Notes: a model not told the origin generated them from the letters alone. DNA of 64,000 nt from JBOGWA01 sp050693155 (GCA_050693155.1 JBOGWA010000128.1:11036-75035), one strand, 5' to 3'. Numbered from the stretch's first letter, positions 48,364 to 57,419 are shown. Translations and numbers: made by a program.

Positions 48364-49707
48364 ATGTCTGAGCGTAAGCGTACGACCGCGGCCGGCCCGA
48401 GCACCACGGCGCCGGGACCTCTCGGGCGGTGGGATCGAATCATGCTCGTGATCGCCGGCTACCTGACGGCCGCACTCTCCCTCGGCGCCGCGGGCGCGAT
48501 CGGCTTGCTGAAGTTCACCGAGTCCCAGCTCAACCGAGTCGAAGTTTCGGCGCTTTCAAGAGAGTTCAGCGGCCCGGTGAACGTTCTCTTGCTCGGAAGC
48601 GACACGCGGGAAGGCCTCACGGAGGAGGAGCAGCAGCGGAAAGGTAGTCCTGAAGAGGTATCGGGCGTGCGTTCCGACACGATCATCCTCATCAACTTCG
48701 ACCCTCGCAGGAACCGAGCCGTGATGGTCCACTTCCCTCGTGATCTCCGCGTGGAGATCCCCGGGCACGGGGAGGACAAGATCAACGCGGCGCTCAATCT
48801 CGGCGGTCCGGATCTGGTCGTGGAGGCGATCCGGAAGTTCACCGGCCTGCCCATCCACCACTACCTGGAAGTGAACTTCAACGGTTTCCGGGCCCTCGTC
48901 GAAGCGATCGGCGGCGTCGATATGTGTGTCGACCGACCGCTGTTCGACGAGCTCGCGGAGCTCAACATCCCGCAAGCCGGCTGCTACACGTTCGACGGCG
49001 ACACAGCACTCGCGTTCGTTCGAGCCCGAAACGTCGAGGGAGACCTGATCCCCGACTTCAATCGGATCGCGAGGCAACAGCAGTTCATCCGGGCTCTGCT
49101 GAACGAATTCCTCCGGCCGGGGGCGCTGGTTCGCCTTCCTTCGCTCCTCGGCCTTGCGGCGCGAAACCTCACCACCGACACCGAGCTTGCGGCGACGGAC
49201 CTGCTCTTCCTCGCGGCGAAGCTCCGCGGGCTCGCCGAGGCCGACCCCACCGGGGCATCGAATATCGATCTTCGCGTCGTCCCGGGCCTGCCGCAGACCA
49301 TCGACGAGATCTCCTACGTGATCGCCGTCCAACCGGAAACCGAGCGGCTCTTCAAGGCCCTGCGGAACGGGACGGCCCTGGGCAACCTCGGCACGGTTCA
49401 GGCGGGAACCCCGACGTCTCCTGCGCTCATCGGGATCCAGGTGTTGGAGGCTGGAGCCGGTGACGAACAGACCGGGCTCGTCGTCGATCTGCTCCGCCGA
49501 GCGGGATTCCTGGTGCTCGGCACGGCGCCGGCGCCGCCCGAGGAGACCGCAAGCGTGATCATCTACCGGCGGGGGGCCCGGGACCTTGCAGACACCGTCG
49601 CCGGCTTCTTCCCGGAGCTGCCGCTTCGTGAGGGGAGCACGGCCATCCTCCGGGGAGCCGACGTCGCGATCGTCGTCGCCGATGACTTCCGGGGGTTCGA
49701 AGGATGA
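48364..49707 (+). CDS. LytR-CpsA-Psr (LCP) family glycan ligase
   Basis: A 447-residue membrane protein, ATG at 48364 (an upstream GTG at 48340 is possible). One membrane anchor (IMLVIAGYLTAALSLGAAGAIGLL), then the LCP domain: NVLLLGSDTREG, SDTIILINFDPRRNRAVMVHFPRDLRVEIPGHGEDKINAAL with the Asp/Arg lipid-phosphate residues, and GFRALVEAIGGVDMCVD and ALAFVRARNVEGDL. A C-terminal LytR_C domain follows from about residue 300. LCP enzymes transfer polyprenyl-linked glycans onto peptidoglycan. It overlaps rmlA by ATGA, so it heads the rhamnose/glycan operon, in line with ligation of the polymer built by the following genes. Confidence 0.92.
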   Translation: MSERKRTTAAGPSTTAPGPLGRWDRIMLVIAGYLTAALSLGAAGAIGLLKFTESQLNRVEVSALSREFSGPVNVLLLGSDTREGLTEEEQQRKGSPEEVSGVRSDTIILINFDPRRNRAVMVHFPRDLRVEIPGHGEDKINAALNLGGPDLVVEAIRKFTGLPIHHYLEVNFNGFRALVEAIGGVDMCVDRPLFDELAELNIPQAGCYTFDGDTALAFVRARNVEGDLIPDFNRIARQQQFIRALLNEFLRPGALVRLPSLLGLAARNLTTDTELAATDLLFLAAKLRGLAEADPTGASNIDLRVVPGLPQTIDEISYVIAVQPETERLFKALRNGTALGNLGTVQAGTPTSPALIGIQVLEAGAGDEQTGLVVDLLRRAGFLVLGTAPAPPEETASVIIYRRGARDLADTVAGFFPELPLREGSTAILRGADVAIVVADDFRGFEG

Positions 49708-50765
49708 AGGCGCTCGTCCTCGCCGGCGGTGAGGGATCGAGGCTCCGCCCGATCACCCACACGAATGCAAAGCAGCTCATCCCGATTGCGAACAAACCGA
49801 TTCTGTTCTACGGGCTCGAGGCCATTCGAGACGCGGGGATCCGCGAGGTCGGGATCGTGGTCGGAGCGACCGCGGACGAGATCACGGGTGAGGTGGGCGA
49901 CGGCTCTGCGTGGGGCCTTCGGGCGACCTACCTTCGCCAGGACTCTCCACGCGGTCTCGCTCACGCCGTCCTGATCTCGCGGGAGTTCTTGGGGGACGAG
50001 CCGTTCGTCATGTATCTGGGCGACAACGTCCTCCTCGAGGGGGTTGCCGGCTTCGTGGAACAGTTCGAAGCCCACCGTCCGAACGCGCAGATCTTTCTTG
50101 CCGCGGTGCCGGAGCCGGAACGGTTCGGGGTTGCCGTGCTCGAAGGCGATCGAGTCGTCCGACTGGTCGAGAAGCCGAAGGAGTACATTTCCGATCTCGC
50201 GCTCGTTGGTGTGTATCTCTTCGACCCCTCGATTCACCAGGCCGTCGCGTCGATCGAGCCGTCCTCGCGTGGGGAGCTCGAGATCACCGACGCGATTCAG
50301 AACTTGATCGATGCCGGGCGCGCCGTGCGCGCGGAGATCGTCGGCGGCTGGTGGAAGGACACGGGCAAGCTCGAGGATCTCCTCGAAGCGAATCAGATGA
50401 TGCTTTCGGTACTCGAGCCTCGCGTAGATGGGGAGGTCGACGAGGACTCAACGCTCGTGGGACCCGTCACGATCGAACCGGGAGCGAAGGTCGTTCGCTC
50501 GGTGATCCGCGGGCCCTCGATCATCGGATCGGACACCGTGATCGAAGATTCACTCGTCGGTCCCTACGCTTCGGTCTACTTCGGCTGCGAGATCACCGGG
50601 AGCCAGATCGAGAACTCCATCGTCATGGAGCGCTGCCGGGTGGACGGTATCGAAGCGATCGCCGAGTCGCTTGTCGGAAAGAACGTCGAGATCCGCCGCG
50701 GAGGTGTCCGACCCGCGATGTACCGGCTGATGCTCGGCGATCAAAGCCAAGTCGAGGTCTCCTAG
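49704..50765 (+). CDS. rmlA: Glucose-1-phosphate thymidylyltransferase (long form)
   Basis: A 353-residue nucleotidyltransferase with ALVLAGGEGSRLRPIT at 3-18, KQLIPIANKPILFYGLEAI, YLGDNVLL, VVRLVEKPKE and GELEITDAIQ. It has a C-terminal left-handed beta-helix (roughly 250-345: hexapeptide runs such as STLVGPVTIEPGAKV). This is the long RmlA type. It makes dTDP-glucose from glucose-1-phosphate and dTTP, the first step to dTDP-L-rhamnose. It overlaps the LCP gene by four bases. The other Rml enzymes follow, with a glycosyltransferase in between. Confidence 0.93.
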   Translation: MKALVLAGGEGSRLRPITHTNAKQLIPIANKPILFYGLEAIRDAGIREVGIVVGATADEITGEVGDGSAWGLRATYLRQDSPRGLAHAVLISREFLGDEPFVMYLGDNVLLEGVAGFVEQFEAHRPNAQIFLAAVPEPERFGVAVLEGDRVVRLVEKPKEYISDLALVGVYLFDPSIHQAVASIEPSSRGELEITDAIQNLIDAGRAVRAEIVGGWWKDTGKLEDLLEANQMMLSVLEPRVDGEVDEDSTLVGPVTIEPGAKVVRSVIRGPSIIGSDTVIEDSLVGPYASVYFGCEITGSQIENSIVMERCRVDGIEAIAESLVGKNVEIRRGGVRPAMYRLMLGDQSQVEVS

Positions 50766-50770
50766 ACCCG

Positions 50771-51928
50771 ATGCGGGTCGCGATCGATGTCCGTCCGGCG
50801 GTGTCGGCCGGAATGACTGGAATCGGTTTCTACACCCGCTATTTGCTCGAGCTGCTTCCCGAGGTGGATCCGGCGGCCACGTACGTCGCCTGGTATCTGA
50901 ACGCGAAGGCTATTTTGAAGCCGATCCATCGGCGGCGGTTCTTTTCGAACATCGCCGGCCTCGTCGAGCGCGCAACGCCCTTTCCCGCTCGACTGTTCGA
51001 GCGGCTTTCCGAGCGGTTCGAGCTCCCGAGGGTGGAATGGTTCACGCGGTTTGACGTCCTATTCGCGCCGAACTTCCTTCCGCCCCCGACGAAGACCCGC
51101 CGGCTGGTGCTGACGATCCACGACCTCGCGTTCAGGAAGTTCCCGGAGACGGCCCCGGCCGCGACGCTTCGCTGGCTCGGTCGCCTGGATCGCGCTCTCG
51201 AACAAGCTGCCGAGATCATCGCCGTCTCCGAGCACACGAAGGCAGACCTCTGTGAGCTATACCCGGTGGAGCCGGACCGGGTGACCGTGATCCCGCATGG
51301 GGTCGACACCAATGTGTTCCATCCGCCGCTGCCTGAGGAAGTCGAGCGAGTTCGGCGGACGTTGGAGATCGAGGGCCCGTACCTCGTTTTCCTCGGAGGG
51401 ATCGAGCCGCGGAAGAACCTCCCGGCATTGGTTCGCGCGTTCGCGAAGCTTCCCGCTCGGTTCCAACACACCCTCGTCATCGCAGGCGCGAGCGTGCCGT
51501 GGAATCCCGAGGGCGTCGACCAGCTGCGACCGGTCGTGGAAGAGCTGCGACGCGAAGCGAGGCAGCGCATCGTTTTCGCCGGCTACCTCTCCGACGAGAA
51601 CAAGGTGGCTCTGCTCGGCGGCGCGCGGGCGCTGGTGTTTCCCTCCCGCTACGAGGGCTTCGGACTGCCGGTTCTGGAGGCGATGGCGTGCGGAACGCCG
51701 GTTCTGACCTCGAACGTGTCCGCCCTCCCGGAGGTGGCGGGCGACGCGGCGGTGCTCGTCGATCCGACCGATGAGGACTCGATCGCGTGGGGGATCCAGC
51801 TCATCCTGGGGAACGAGGAGCATCGAGAACGGCTTCGGCAGCAGGGGTTTCGCCGAGCGGCGCAGTTCGATTGGCGCGAGACGGCTCGACGCACGGCCGC
51901 GGTGCTTCACCGCGCCGCAAAGGCCTAA
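50771..51928 (+). CDS. Glycosyltransferase family 4 (GT-B)
   Basis: A 385-residue GT-B enzyme from ATG 50771. It begins VAIDVRPAVSAGMTGIGFYTRYLL; the first domain has VLTIHDLAFRKFPET and IIAVSEHTKADLCEL. The GT4 domain has YLVFLGGIEPRKNLPALVRAFAK, IVFAGYLSDENKVALLGGARALVFPS and YEGFGLPVLEAMACGTPVLTSN. It is a paralogue-like match to the GT4 at 13777. It probably transfers a sugar such as rhamnose or mannose during wall-glycan assembly; donor and acceptor are unknown. The gene starts five bases after rmlA. Confidence 0.92.
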   Translation: MRVAIDVRPAVSAGMTGIGFYTRYLLELLPEVDPAATYVAWYLNAKAILKPIHRRRFFSNIAGLVERATPFPARLFERLSERFELPRVEWFTRFDVLFAPNFLPPPTKTRRLVLTIHDLAFRKFPETAPAATLRWLGRLDRALEQAAEIIAVSEHTKADLCELYPVEPDRVTVIPHGVDTNVFHPPLPEEVERVRRTLEIEGPYLVFLGGIEPRKNLPALVRAFAKLPARFQHTLVIAGASVPWNPEGVDQLRPVVEELRREARQRIVFAGYLSDENKVALLGGARALVFPSRYEGFGLPVLEAMACGTPVLTSNVSALPEVAGDAAVLVDPTDEDSIAWGIQLILGNEEHRERLRQQGFRRAAQFDWRETARRTAAVLHRAAKA

Positions 51929-51965
51929 ACTTGAGTGCCCGGCGTCCCCCCACTGGAGTCTCCTG

Positions 51966-52430
51966 ATGAGCGATGAGATCAATGGGGTCTGGGTGAAGGA
52001 TCTCACCGTGATCCCCGACGAGCGGGGACGGCTGTTCGAGGTTCTCCGCCACGACGACGAGGGCTTTGTTCGTTTCGGGCAGGTCTACGCCACGACCACG
52101 TATCCCGGGGTTGTGAAGGCCTGGCATCTTCACAGGGTTCAGCTCGACAACTTTTGCTGCGTGAAGGGGATGGTGAAGCTCGTTCTGTTCGACGGCCGGG
52201 AGGACTCGCCGACGAAGGGAACGTTGCGCGAATACTTCATCGGGGAACACAACATGAAGCTCGTTCGGGTTCCGGCCGGTGTGCACCACGGGTGGAAGTG
52301 CATCTCCGAGGAAGAGGCCGTCGTGATCAACGTCCCGACCGAGCCGTACAACCACGAGGAACCGGACGAGTTTCGCCTGGACTGGGACTCCGCGGAGATC
52401 CCGTATTCCTGGGACGTCGTCTTCGAGTGA
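51966..52430 (+). CDS. rmlC: dTDP-4-dehydrorhamnose 3,5-epimerase
   Basis: A 154-residue cupin-fold RmlC, slightly shorter than the common 180-200 residue form. DERGRLFEVLRHDDEGF, GQVYATTTYPGVVKAWHLHRVQLDNFCCVKGMVKLVLFDGR holds the catalytic His (WHLHR), and RVPAGVHHGWKCISEEEAVVINVPTEPYNHEEPDEFRLDWD supplies the Tyr/His/Asp cluster. It epimerises dTDP-4-keto-6-deoxyglucose at C3 and C5. ATG at 51966 follows GGAG. The stop overlaps the rmlB GTG (GTGA). Confidence 0.9.
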   Translation: MSDEINGVWVKDLTVIPDERGRLFEVLRHDDEGFVRFGQVYATTTYPGVVKAWHLHRVQLDNFCCVKGMVKLVLFDGREDSPTKGTLREYFIGEHNMKLVRVPAGVHHGWKCISEEEAVVINVPTEPYNHEEPDEFRLDWDSAEIPYSWDVVFE

Positions 52431-53383
52431 AGATCCTCGTTCCCGGCGCGGCGGGCTTCATCGGGTCGCACTTCGTGGACCTGCTCGTCCGAGCGAGGCC
52501 GAGCGATGAGCTCGCGGTGCTCGATGCGCTCACGTACGCGGGCGACATCCGGAACCTTGCGGCCCACGAACGGGAGCCCCGCTTTCAATTCGTCAGGGGC
52601 GACGTCGCCGACCCAAAGATCATCAATCCGCTCGTCGAGTGGGCCGACCTCGTCGTGAACTTCGCGGCGGAGTCGTTCGTCGATCGGAGCATCGAGGAAG
52701 CAGCCCCATTCGTGCGGACCAACCTGACGGGCACACTCGTGCTGCTCGACGCCTGCCGCACCTCCCGAACGGCGATGGTCCAGGTCTCAACCGACGAGGT
52801 ATATGGATCGATCGCTCAGGGAGCGTTCTCGGAGTCGAGCCTCCTCGCTCCGAACAATCCCTACTCGGCGACGAAGGCGGGGGGCGACTTGCTTTGCCGC
52901 GCGTACCACCACACCTACGGGATGGACGTTCGGATCATGCGCGGTCCGAATTCGTACGGACCGCGGCAGAACCCGGAGAAAGCGATCCCGACCTTTACGA
53001 TTGCGGCGCTCACGCGAAAGCAGCTACCCATCTACGGCGATGGCTCGAACCGTCGCGAGTGGCTCTACGTTGCGGACTTCTGCCGTGCCGTGCTGACCGT
53101 GGCCGAGGACGGCGAGCCCGGAGAGATCTACAACGCGGGCGGGGGTCACGAGCTAGCGAACCTCGAGCTCGCAACGGAGATCTGCCGGCTTACCGGTGCA
53201 CCGGAGGCGTTGATCACCTTCGTCGAGGACCGCCCCGGTCACGACTTTCGGTACTCCATGGTCTGGGACCGACTCTCTGCCCTTGGCTGGAAACCGGAGA
53301 CCGACTTCGGCGAAGGGCTCGAGCGGACGGTCACTTGGTTCCAGCAACATGCTGAAAGGTGGCCGGGGGGTTTGGGAGGATAG
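52427..53383 (+). CDS. rmlB: dTDP-glucose 4,6-dehydratase
   Basis: A 318-residue extended short-chain dehydrogenase, GTG 52427 overlapping rmlC by GTGA. ILVPGAAGFIGSHFVDLL binds NAD, NFAAESFVDRSIEEA and QVSTDEVYGSIAQGAFSE carry the RmlB Asp-Glu pair, and NNPYSATKAGGDLL has the YxxxK. MRGPNSYGPRQNPEKAIPTF and GSNRREWLYVADFCRAV follow. It dehydrates dTDP-glucose to dTDP-4-keto-6-deoxyglucose. Its stop codon lies inside repeat copy C; the last residues (WPGGLGG) are coded by the repeat's G-run, so the tail may be recent. Confidence 0.93.
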   Translation: MKILVPGAAGFIGSHFVDLLVRARPSDELAVLDALTYAGDIRNLAAHEREPRFQFVRGDVADPKIINPLVEWADLVVNFAAESFVDRSIEEAAPFVRTNLTGTLVLLDACRTSRTAMVQVSTDEVYGSIAQGAFSESSLLAPNNPYSATKAGGDLLCRAYHHTYGMDVRIMRGPNSYGPRQNPEKAIPTFTIAALTRKQLPIYGDGSNRREWLYVADFCRAVLTVAEDGEPGEIYNAGGGHELANLELATEICRLTGAPEALITFVEDRPGHDFRYSMVWDRLSALGWKPETDFGEGLERTVTWFQQHAERWPGGLGG

Positions 53384-53438
53384 CTCGCCATGGGTGAGAC
53401 GCCGGTTCTGGCGGTAGCGAGCGAACCCCCCGATCGGA
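53365..53438. repeat. Nested inverted repeat, copy C, between rmlB and rmlD
   Basis: Three nested stems: GGGGGGTT (53365-53372) with AACCCCCC (53424-53431); GCTCGC (53383-53388) with GCGAGC (53417-53422); and CGCC (53400-53403) with GGCG (53410-53413) around the loop GGTTCT. The right arm ends CGATCGGAAG. It contains the rmlB stop codon and ends ten bases before the rmlD start. No U-tract, so it is more likely an mRNA-processing or attenuation structure than a simple terminator. Confidence 0.6.
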
Positions 53439-53448
53439 AGGAGAAGCG

Positions 53449-54279
53449 ATGAGGATCGCGGTTACCGGCGCCGGCGGCGGACTGGGGCGGGCGTTCGTCG
53501 AACGGGCGCCCGGACATCACGACATTGTGGCGTTCACGCACGAGGAGCTCCCGGTGGAGGAGCGCCACAGCGTCTTCCAGCTCCTCGTTCCGACGCGGCC
53601 GGATCTCGTTCTGCATTGCGCCGCGATGACGAGGGTGGACGACTGCGAGGAAGACCCCGATCGAGCGTTCCGGGTGAATGCATCGGGCACGGGGAACGTT
53701 GCTCGCGCGACCCGGGAGGCCGGGGCGTTGCTCGTCTACGTCTCGACGGACTACGTCTTCGACGGCGAGAAGCGGGAGCCGTACCACGAGTTCGACCGCA
53801 CAAACCCGATCTCGGCGTACGGCGCGAGCAAGCTCGCAGGGGAGGAACAGGCCCGTCTCACTCCCGAGCATCTCATCGTGAGAACGTCGTGGGTGTTCGG
53901 CGCGCCGGGCGATTACGTGACTCGATCGCTCGAGGAGCTCAGGGGAGGGGCGACGGTCGGCGCGGTGGTTGACCGGACCAGTACACCGACCCACGTTGGT
54001 CATCTCGCCGAGCGTCTCGTCCCGCTCGCGCTCACCGGCCGGCGGGGCCTTGTTCACCTCGGAGGCCCCGAAGCCACGACGTGGTTCGACCTCCTCTCCC
54101 GAGCACGAGAGCTCGGTGGTCTCAAGGGCGAGGTGTTGGAACAGAAGACGGGTGACCTGCGCCTGCCCGCGCCCCGGCCCACGAACTCGGCCCTTCGCAG
54201 CGTCGTACTCGAAGACGGGGAGGTTCCGCCGATGCCTCCGCTCGATGACGCGCTCGAGGAGTTGCTCGGTGGCGACTGA
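53449..54279 (+). CDS. rmlD: dTDP-4-dehydrorhamnose reductase
   Basis: A 276-residue RmlD-type SDR. NAD(P) loop IAVTGAGGGLGRAFVE, HCAAMTRVDDCEEDPDRAFRVNASGTGNVA, LLVYVSTDYVFDGEKREPYHEFDRTNPISAYGASKLAGEEQ with the catalytic Tyr-x3-Lys, and the late LVHLGGPEATTWFDLL. It reduces dTDP-4-keto-rhamnose to dTDP-L-rhamnose, completing the pathway. It begins 65 bases after rmlB, the largest gap in this part of the operon, occupied by repeat copy C. It overlaps the ABC permease gene by 11 bases. AAGGAGAAG precedes the ATG. Confidence 0.92.
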   Translation: MRIAVTGAGGGLGRAFVERAPGHHDIVAFTHEELPVEERHSVFQLLVPTRPDLVLHCAAMTRVDDCEEDPDRAFRVNASGTGNVARATREAGALLVYVSTDYVFDGEKREPYHEFDRTNPISAYGASKLAGEEQARLTPEHLIVRTSWVFGAPGDYVTRSLEELRGGATVGAVVDRTSTPTHVGHLAERLVPLALTGRRGLVHLGGPEATTWFDLLSRARELGGLKGEVLEQKTGDLRLPAPRPTNSALRSVVLEDGEVPPMPPLDDALEELLGGD

Positions 54280-55147
54280 AGCGATCCGTACGAGCGAGCC
54301 CGCCCGACTCCGATTCGGGGAGCGCCTCGCCGAGGTGCTCCGCCACCGCGAGGTCCTGGTGAACCTGATCCGCAAGGAGCTCCGGATCAAGTACAAGTCG
54401 TCTTTCCTCGGCGTTGCGTGGTCGATGCTGAACCCGCTCCTTTACCTGGCGGTCTTCTACGTCGTCTTCACGTTCTTCCTGCGGAACGACACCCCGAACT
54501 TCGCCGTGTATCTCGTCTCGGGGCTTCTCGGATTCACTCTGTTCTCCACGGGTCTTCAAGGCGCAACGAGTTCGGTCGTCGCGAATGCGTCGCTCGTCAC
54601 GAAGGTCGCGTTCCCCCGGGAGATCCTTCCGCTCTCGGCGATCGGCGCCTCGCTCGTGTACTTCTTCTATCAGCTGCTCGTGCTCTTGCTGTTCGTCACG
54701 GTGCTGCGCTACCCGTATGTCGGGGCGAATCTGTTGCTCCTGCCCGCGGCGCTCGCCGTGCTCCTGCTGTTCACCTCGGCGCTCGGGCTCGGGACGGCGG
54801 CACTCAACGTGCGGTACCGGGATACCCATCACCTCGTCGAGCTGGGGCTCCTCGCGTGGTTCTGGGTTACTCCCATCGTGTATCCGGCCTCGGTCGTGTT
54901 CGACAACGTGGGGTCCGATGTCGCGATCCAGATCTGGCTCGCGAATCCGATCACGGCCGTCACGCTCGCTTTCCAGCGAGCGATCTACGGAGGCACCTCG
55001 ACCGTTGCGCAATCGTTCCTTCCGGATGCCGGCATCGAGTGGTATTTGATCCGACTCGGCTACGTGGCCGCAGCCTCAGTGCTGCTCCTTGCGCTCACGT
55101 GGCGTACGTTCTTCCGTCTGTCCGGAGACTTCGCCGAGGAGCTCTGA
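54269..55147 (+). CDS. wzm: ABC-2 polysaccharide export permease (Wzm type)
   Basis: A 292-residue ABC-2 permease from GTG 54269, inside the end of rmlD. LIRKELRIKYKSSFLGVAWSMLNPLLYLAVFYVVFTFFL is the family's cytoplasmic-helix and first membrane segment. Six hydrophobic segments are visible (to about 285), with a middle LLLPAALAVLLLFTSALGLGTAALNVRYRD and late LLAWFWVTPIVYP. With the ATP-binding protein immediately downstream it exports undecaprenyl-linked polysaccharide. The TGATG junction with wzt couples both. Confidence 0.93.
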   Translation: MATEAIRTSEPARLRFGERLAEVLRHREVLVNLIRKELRIKYKSSFLGVAWSMLNPLLYLAVFYVVFTFFLRNDTPNFAVYLVSGLLGFTLFSTGLQGATSSVVANASLVTKVAFPREILPLSAIGASLVYFFYQLLVLLLFVTVLRYPYVGANLLLLPAALAVLLLFTSALGLGTAALNVRYRDTHHLVELGLLAWFWVTPIVYPASVVFDNVGSDVAIQIWLANPITAVTLAFQRAIYGGTSTVAQSFLPDAGIEWYLIRLGYVAAASVLLLALTWRTFFRLSGDFAEEL

Positions 55148-56328
55148 TGTCGGAGATCGCAGTCTCGATCGAGTCGCTCTCCAAGCGTTTTCGCCTCTAT
55201 CACGAGCGCCCGACGACCTTGAAGGAGCGCTTCCTCCGACTCAGGCGAACGACGGCGGAGGACTTCTGGGCTCTTCGTGACGTGTCATACGAGATCGCCA
55301 AGGGTCGAACGATCGGGCTCGTCGGTGCAAACGGTTCGGGAAAGACGACGCTGCTCAAGCTGATCGGCGGGATCCTCCGCCCGACGACGGGGCGGGTTGT
55401 CACGCGCGGTCGCATCGCGGCCTTGCTCGAGCTCGGGGCCGGGTTTCACCCGGAGCTCACCGGTCGCGAGAACATCTACCTGAACGCCTCGATCCTCGGG
55501 CTCTCTCGCAAGGAGATCGACCGGACGTTCGACGACATCGTTGGCTTTGCGGAGCTCGGGCGATTCATCGACAGTCAGGTGAAGTACTACTCCTCGGGCA
55601 TGTTCGTCCGCCTCGGCTTCGCGGTGGCGGTCCACGTCGACCCCGAGATTCTTCTCGTCGACGAGGTGCTCGCGGTCGGAGACGAAGCCTTCCAGCACAA
55701 GTGTCTCACCCGAGTCAGGGAGTTCCAGCGAGAGGGGCGCACGATCGTGTTCGTGACGCACGACGTGGACATGGTTCGCCAGATCTGCAACGAGGCCATC
55801 ATGCTCGAGCGCGGAGCGATCCGGGTCTCCGGAGAAGTGAACGATGTCATCCGGGAGTTCCGCTCTGCCATGCTCGCGCTCCGAACGTCCTTCGTCCGCG
55901 AAGACATCACCGGCGATATCGAGATCCTCTCGGTCCAGTTCCTGGACGCTGAAGGAGCGCCGGTCAAGAAGATCCGCCCGGGCGAAACGCTCGCGGTCCA
56001 GATCGACCTTCGGGCGAACGGCCCCGTCGAAGAGCCGGTCGTGTCGATCGCGATCTACGACTCCGCAGACCGGCTCCAGCTGAAGACCGGCACCGACTGG
56101 AAGCAGGTCCGTCTCGGCACCGTCGACGGGAAACGTCGAGTGACGTTCGAGTTCTACCCGATGCCCTTCATGTCCGGGCGGTACCACGTGACGATCGGCG
56201 TGCACGCCCCCGACCTCTCAGCGGTTCACGACTGGCACGATCAGCGCTACGCGTTCGACGTCGAGCACGAGTGGCGCCGAGAGGCGCAGGTCTACGTCCC
56301 CTGTGAAGTGCGGATCGAAGAGCTCTAG
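55147..56328 (+). CDS. wzt: ABC transporter ATP-binding protein with C-terminal Wzt-type domain
   Basis: A 393-residue ATPase. Nucleotide-binding domain 1-240: Walker A GLVGANGSGKTTLLKLIGG (57-75), LTGRENIYLNASILGLSRKEI, signature YYSSGMFVRLGFAVAV, Walker B ILLVDEVLAVGD and the H-loop VTHD. After about 245 a second domain of beta strands (IEILSVQFLDAEGAPVKKI, LAVQIDLRANGP, VSIAIYDSADRLQL, RVTFEFYPMPFMSGRYHVTIGVHAPD) resembles the Wzt C-terminal carbohydrate-binding domain that recognises the capped chain end in Gram-negative O-antigen export. So chain-end recognition before export is likely. ATG at 55147 overlaps the permease stop. Confidence 0.9.
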   Translation: MSEIAVSIESLSKRFRLYHERPTTLKERFLRLRRTTAEDFWALRDVSYEIAKGRTIGLVGANGSGKTTLLKLIGGILRPTTGRVVTRGRIAALLELGAGFHPELTGRENIYLNASILGLSRKEIDRTFDDIVGFAELGRFIDSQVKYYSSGMFVRLGFAVAVHVDPEILLVDEVLAVGDEAFQHKCLTRVREFQREGRTIVFVTHDVDMVRQICNEAIMLERGAIRVSGEVNDVIREFRSAMLALRTSFVREDITGDIEILSVQFLDAEGAPVKKIRPGETLAVQIDLRANGPVEEPVVSIAIYDSADRLQLKTGTDWKQVRLGTVDGKRRVTFEFYPMPFMSGRYHVTIGVHAPDLSAVHDWHDQRYAFDVEHEWRREAQVYVPCEVRIEEL

Positions 56329-57324
56329 ATGCGGATCCTCGTGGTGTCCTCGTATCCGCCGCGACACTGCGGGATCGGCTCGTACACGCGCGGGCACGTG
56401 GAGCAGCTCCGCCGGGAGGGCCACCACGTGACGGTCCTTTCGCCTCCGGACGGCGACGGCGACGAACGAAGCTACTTCTTCTCCGGTCGGCCATTCTTCC
56501 GGGCCGCTCGGACCGGGGCCGAGTTCGAGCGGATCATCGTTCACTTTCAACCGGCCCTCTACTACCGGCCGCGGGCTCCTTTCGCGAAGGTGCTGGCGTC
56601 GCTCGGTCTTGCCTGGCTCTGCCTCCGGAGAAGACAGACCGAGGTGCTCGTCCACGAGGCGGACTCCCCCAACCTGTGGAGGCCGGACTACCTGCTGCTT
56701 GCGCTCGCGTTTCGCCTGGCGCCGGTTCTGCTGTTTCATACCGCCGCGGAACGCGACGCCCTCGAACGGGCGTATCGAGTGCGCGTTCGGGCACGGCTCG
56801 TTCGGCATACGGACGGGATCCTCGTGGCAGGCCCCACGGGCCGAGCCGACGCGCGGCGCAGACTGGGCATCCTCGACGGCGAGACGCTCTTCGTGTGCCC
56901 GGGATTCCTGCACCCCGACAAGGGGTTCGAGCGCGCGGTGATGGCGTTCCGCGATTCGGGTGGAGGGCGCCTTGTCGTTCTCGGCTCGGTGCGGGATGAG
57001 TCTCCGGAGAAGCGAGCCTACGCCGGGCGTCTCCGTGCGCTCGTAGAGACGACTCCAGGCGCCGAGCTGCTGGAGCGATTCGTCGACGCCGAGGAATTCG
57101 ACGCCTGGATCGCCGCCGCCGACGCCGTCGTGCTCCCGTACCGTCGCTCCTGGTCCTCCGGCGCGCTCGCCCGTGCCCAGGTGATCGGGACGCCGGCGAT
57201 CGTTTCCGACGTCGGCGGGCTCGCCGAGCAGGCAGGCGACCGCGACGTCGTGATCCGGACTGATGAGGAACTTCGCAAGACGCTTACCGCGATGGCCCGC
57301 CCCGTACCCGAGGTTCGGGCGTGA
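56329..57324 (+). CDS. Glycosyltransferase, GT-B fold
   Basis: A 331-residue putative glycosyltransferase that starts directly after the wzt stop. ILVVSSYPPRHCGIGSYTRGHVEQLRREGHHV is the GT4-type N-terminal motif. The C-terminal half has ETLFVCPGFLHPDKGFERAVMAF, LVVLGSVRDESPEKRAYAGRLRAL and VDAEEFDAWIAAADAVVLPYRRSWSSGALARAQVIGTPAIVSDVGGL. The usual EGFG-type motif is replaced by the SWSSGALARA stretch, as in some GT4 subgroups. Donor sugar unknown. Probably assembles the exported rhamnan-like glycan. Confidence 0.85.
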   Translation: MRILVVSSYPPRHCGIGSYTRGHVEQLRREGHHVTVLSPPDGDGDERSYFFSGRPFFRAARTGAEFERIIVHFQPALYYRPRAPFAKVLASLGLAWLCLRRRQTEVLVHEADSPNLWRPDYLLLALAFRLAPVLLFHTAAERDALERAYRVRVRARLVRHTDGILVAGPTGRADARRRLGILDGETLFVCPGFLHPDKGFERAVMAFRDSGGGRLVVLGSVRDESPEKRAYAGRLRALVETTPGAELLERFVDAEEFDAWIAAADAVVLPYRRSWSSGALARAQVIGTPAIVSDVGGLAEQAGDRDVVIRTDEELRKTLTAMARPVPEVRA

Positions 57325-57419
57325 GATGGCTTCGTCGACAACCTGCTCATGAGCATACGAGCCCCCTGGATGTCGACTACGAACCACCCCCGCCGCCGGG
57401 GGAGGGGAGGAGAACTCGC

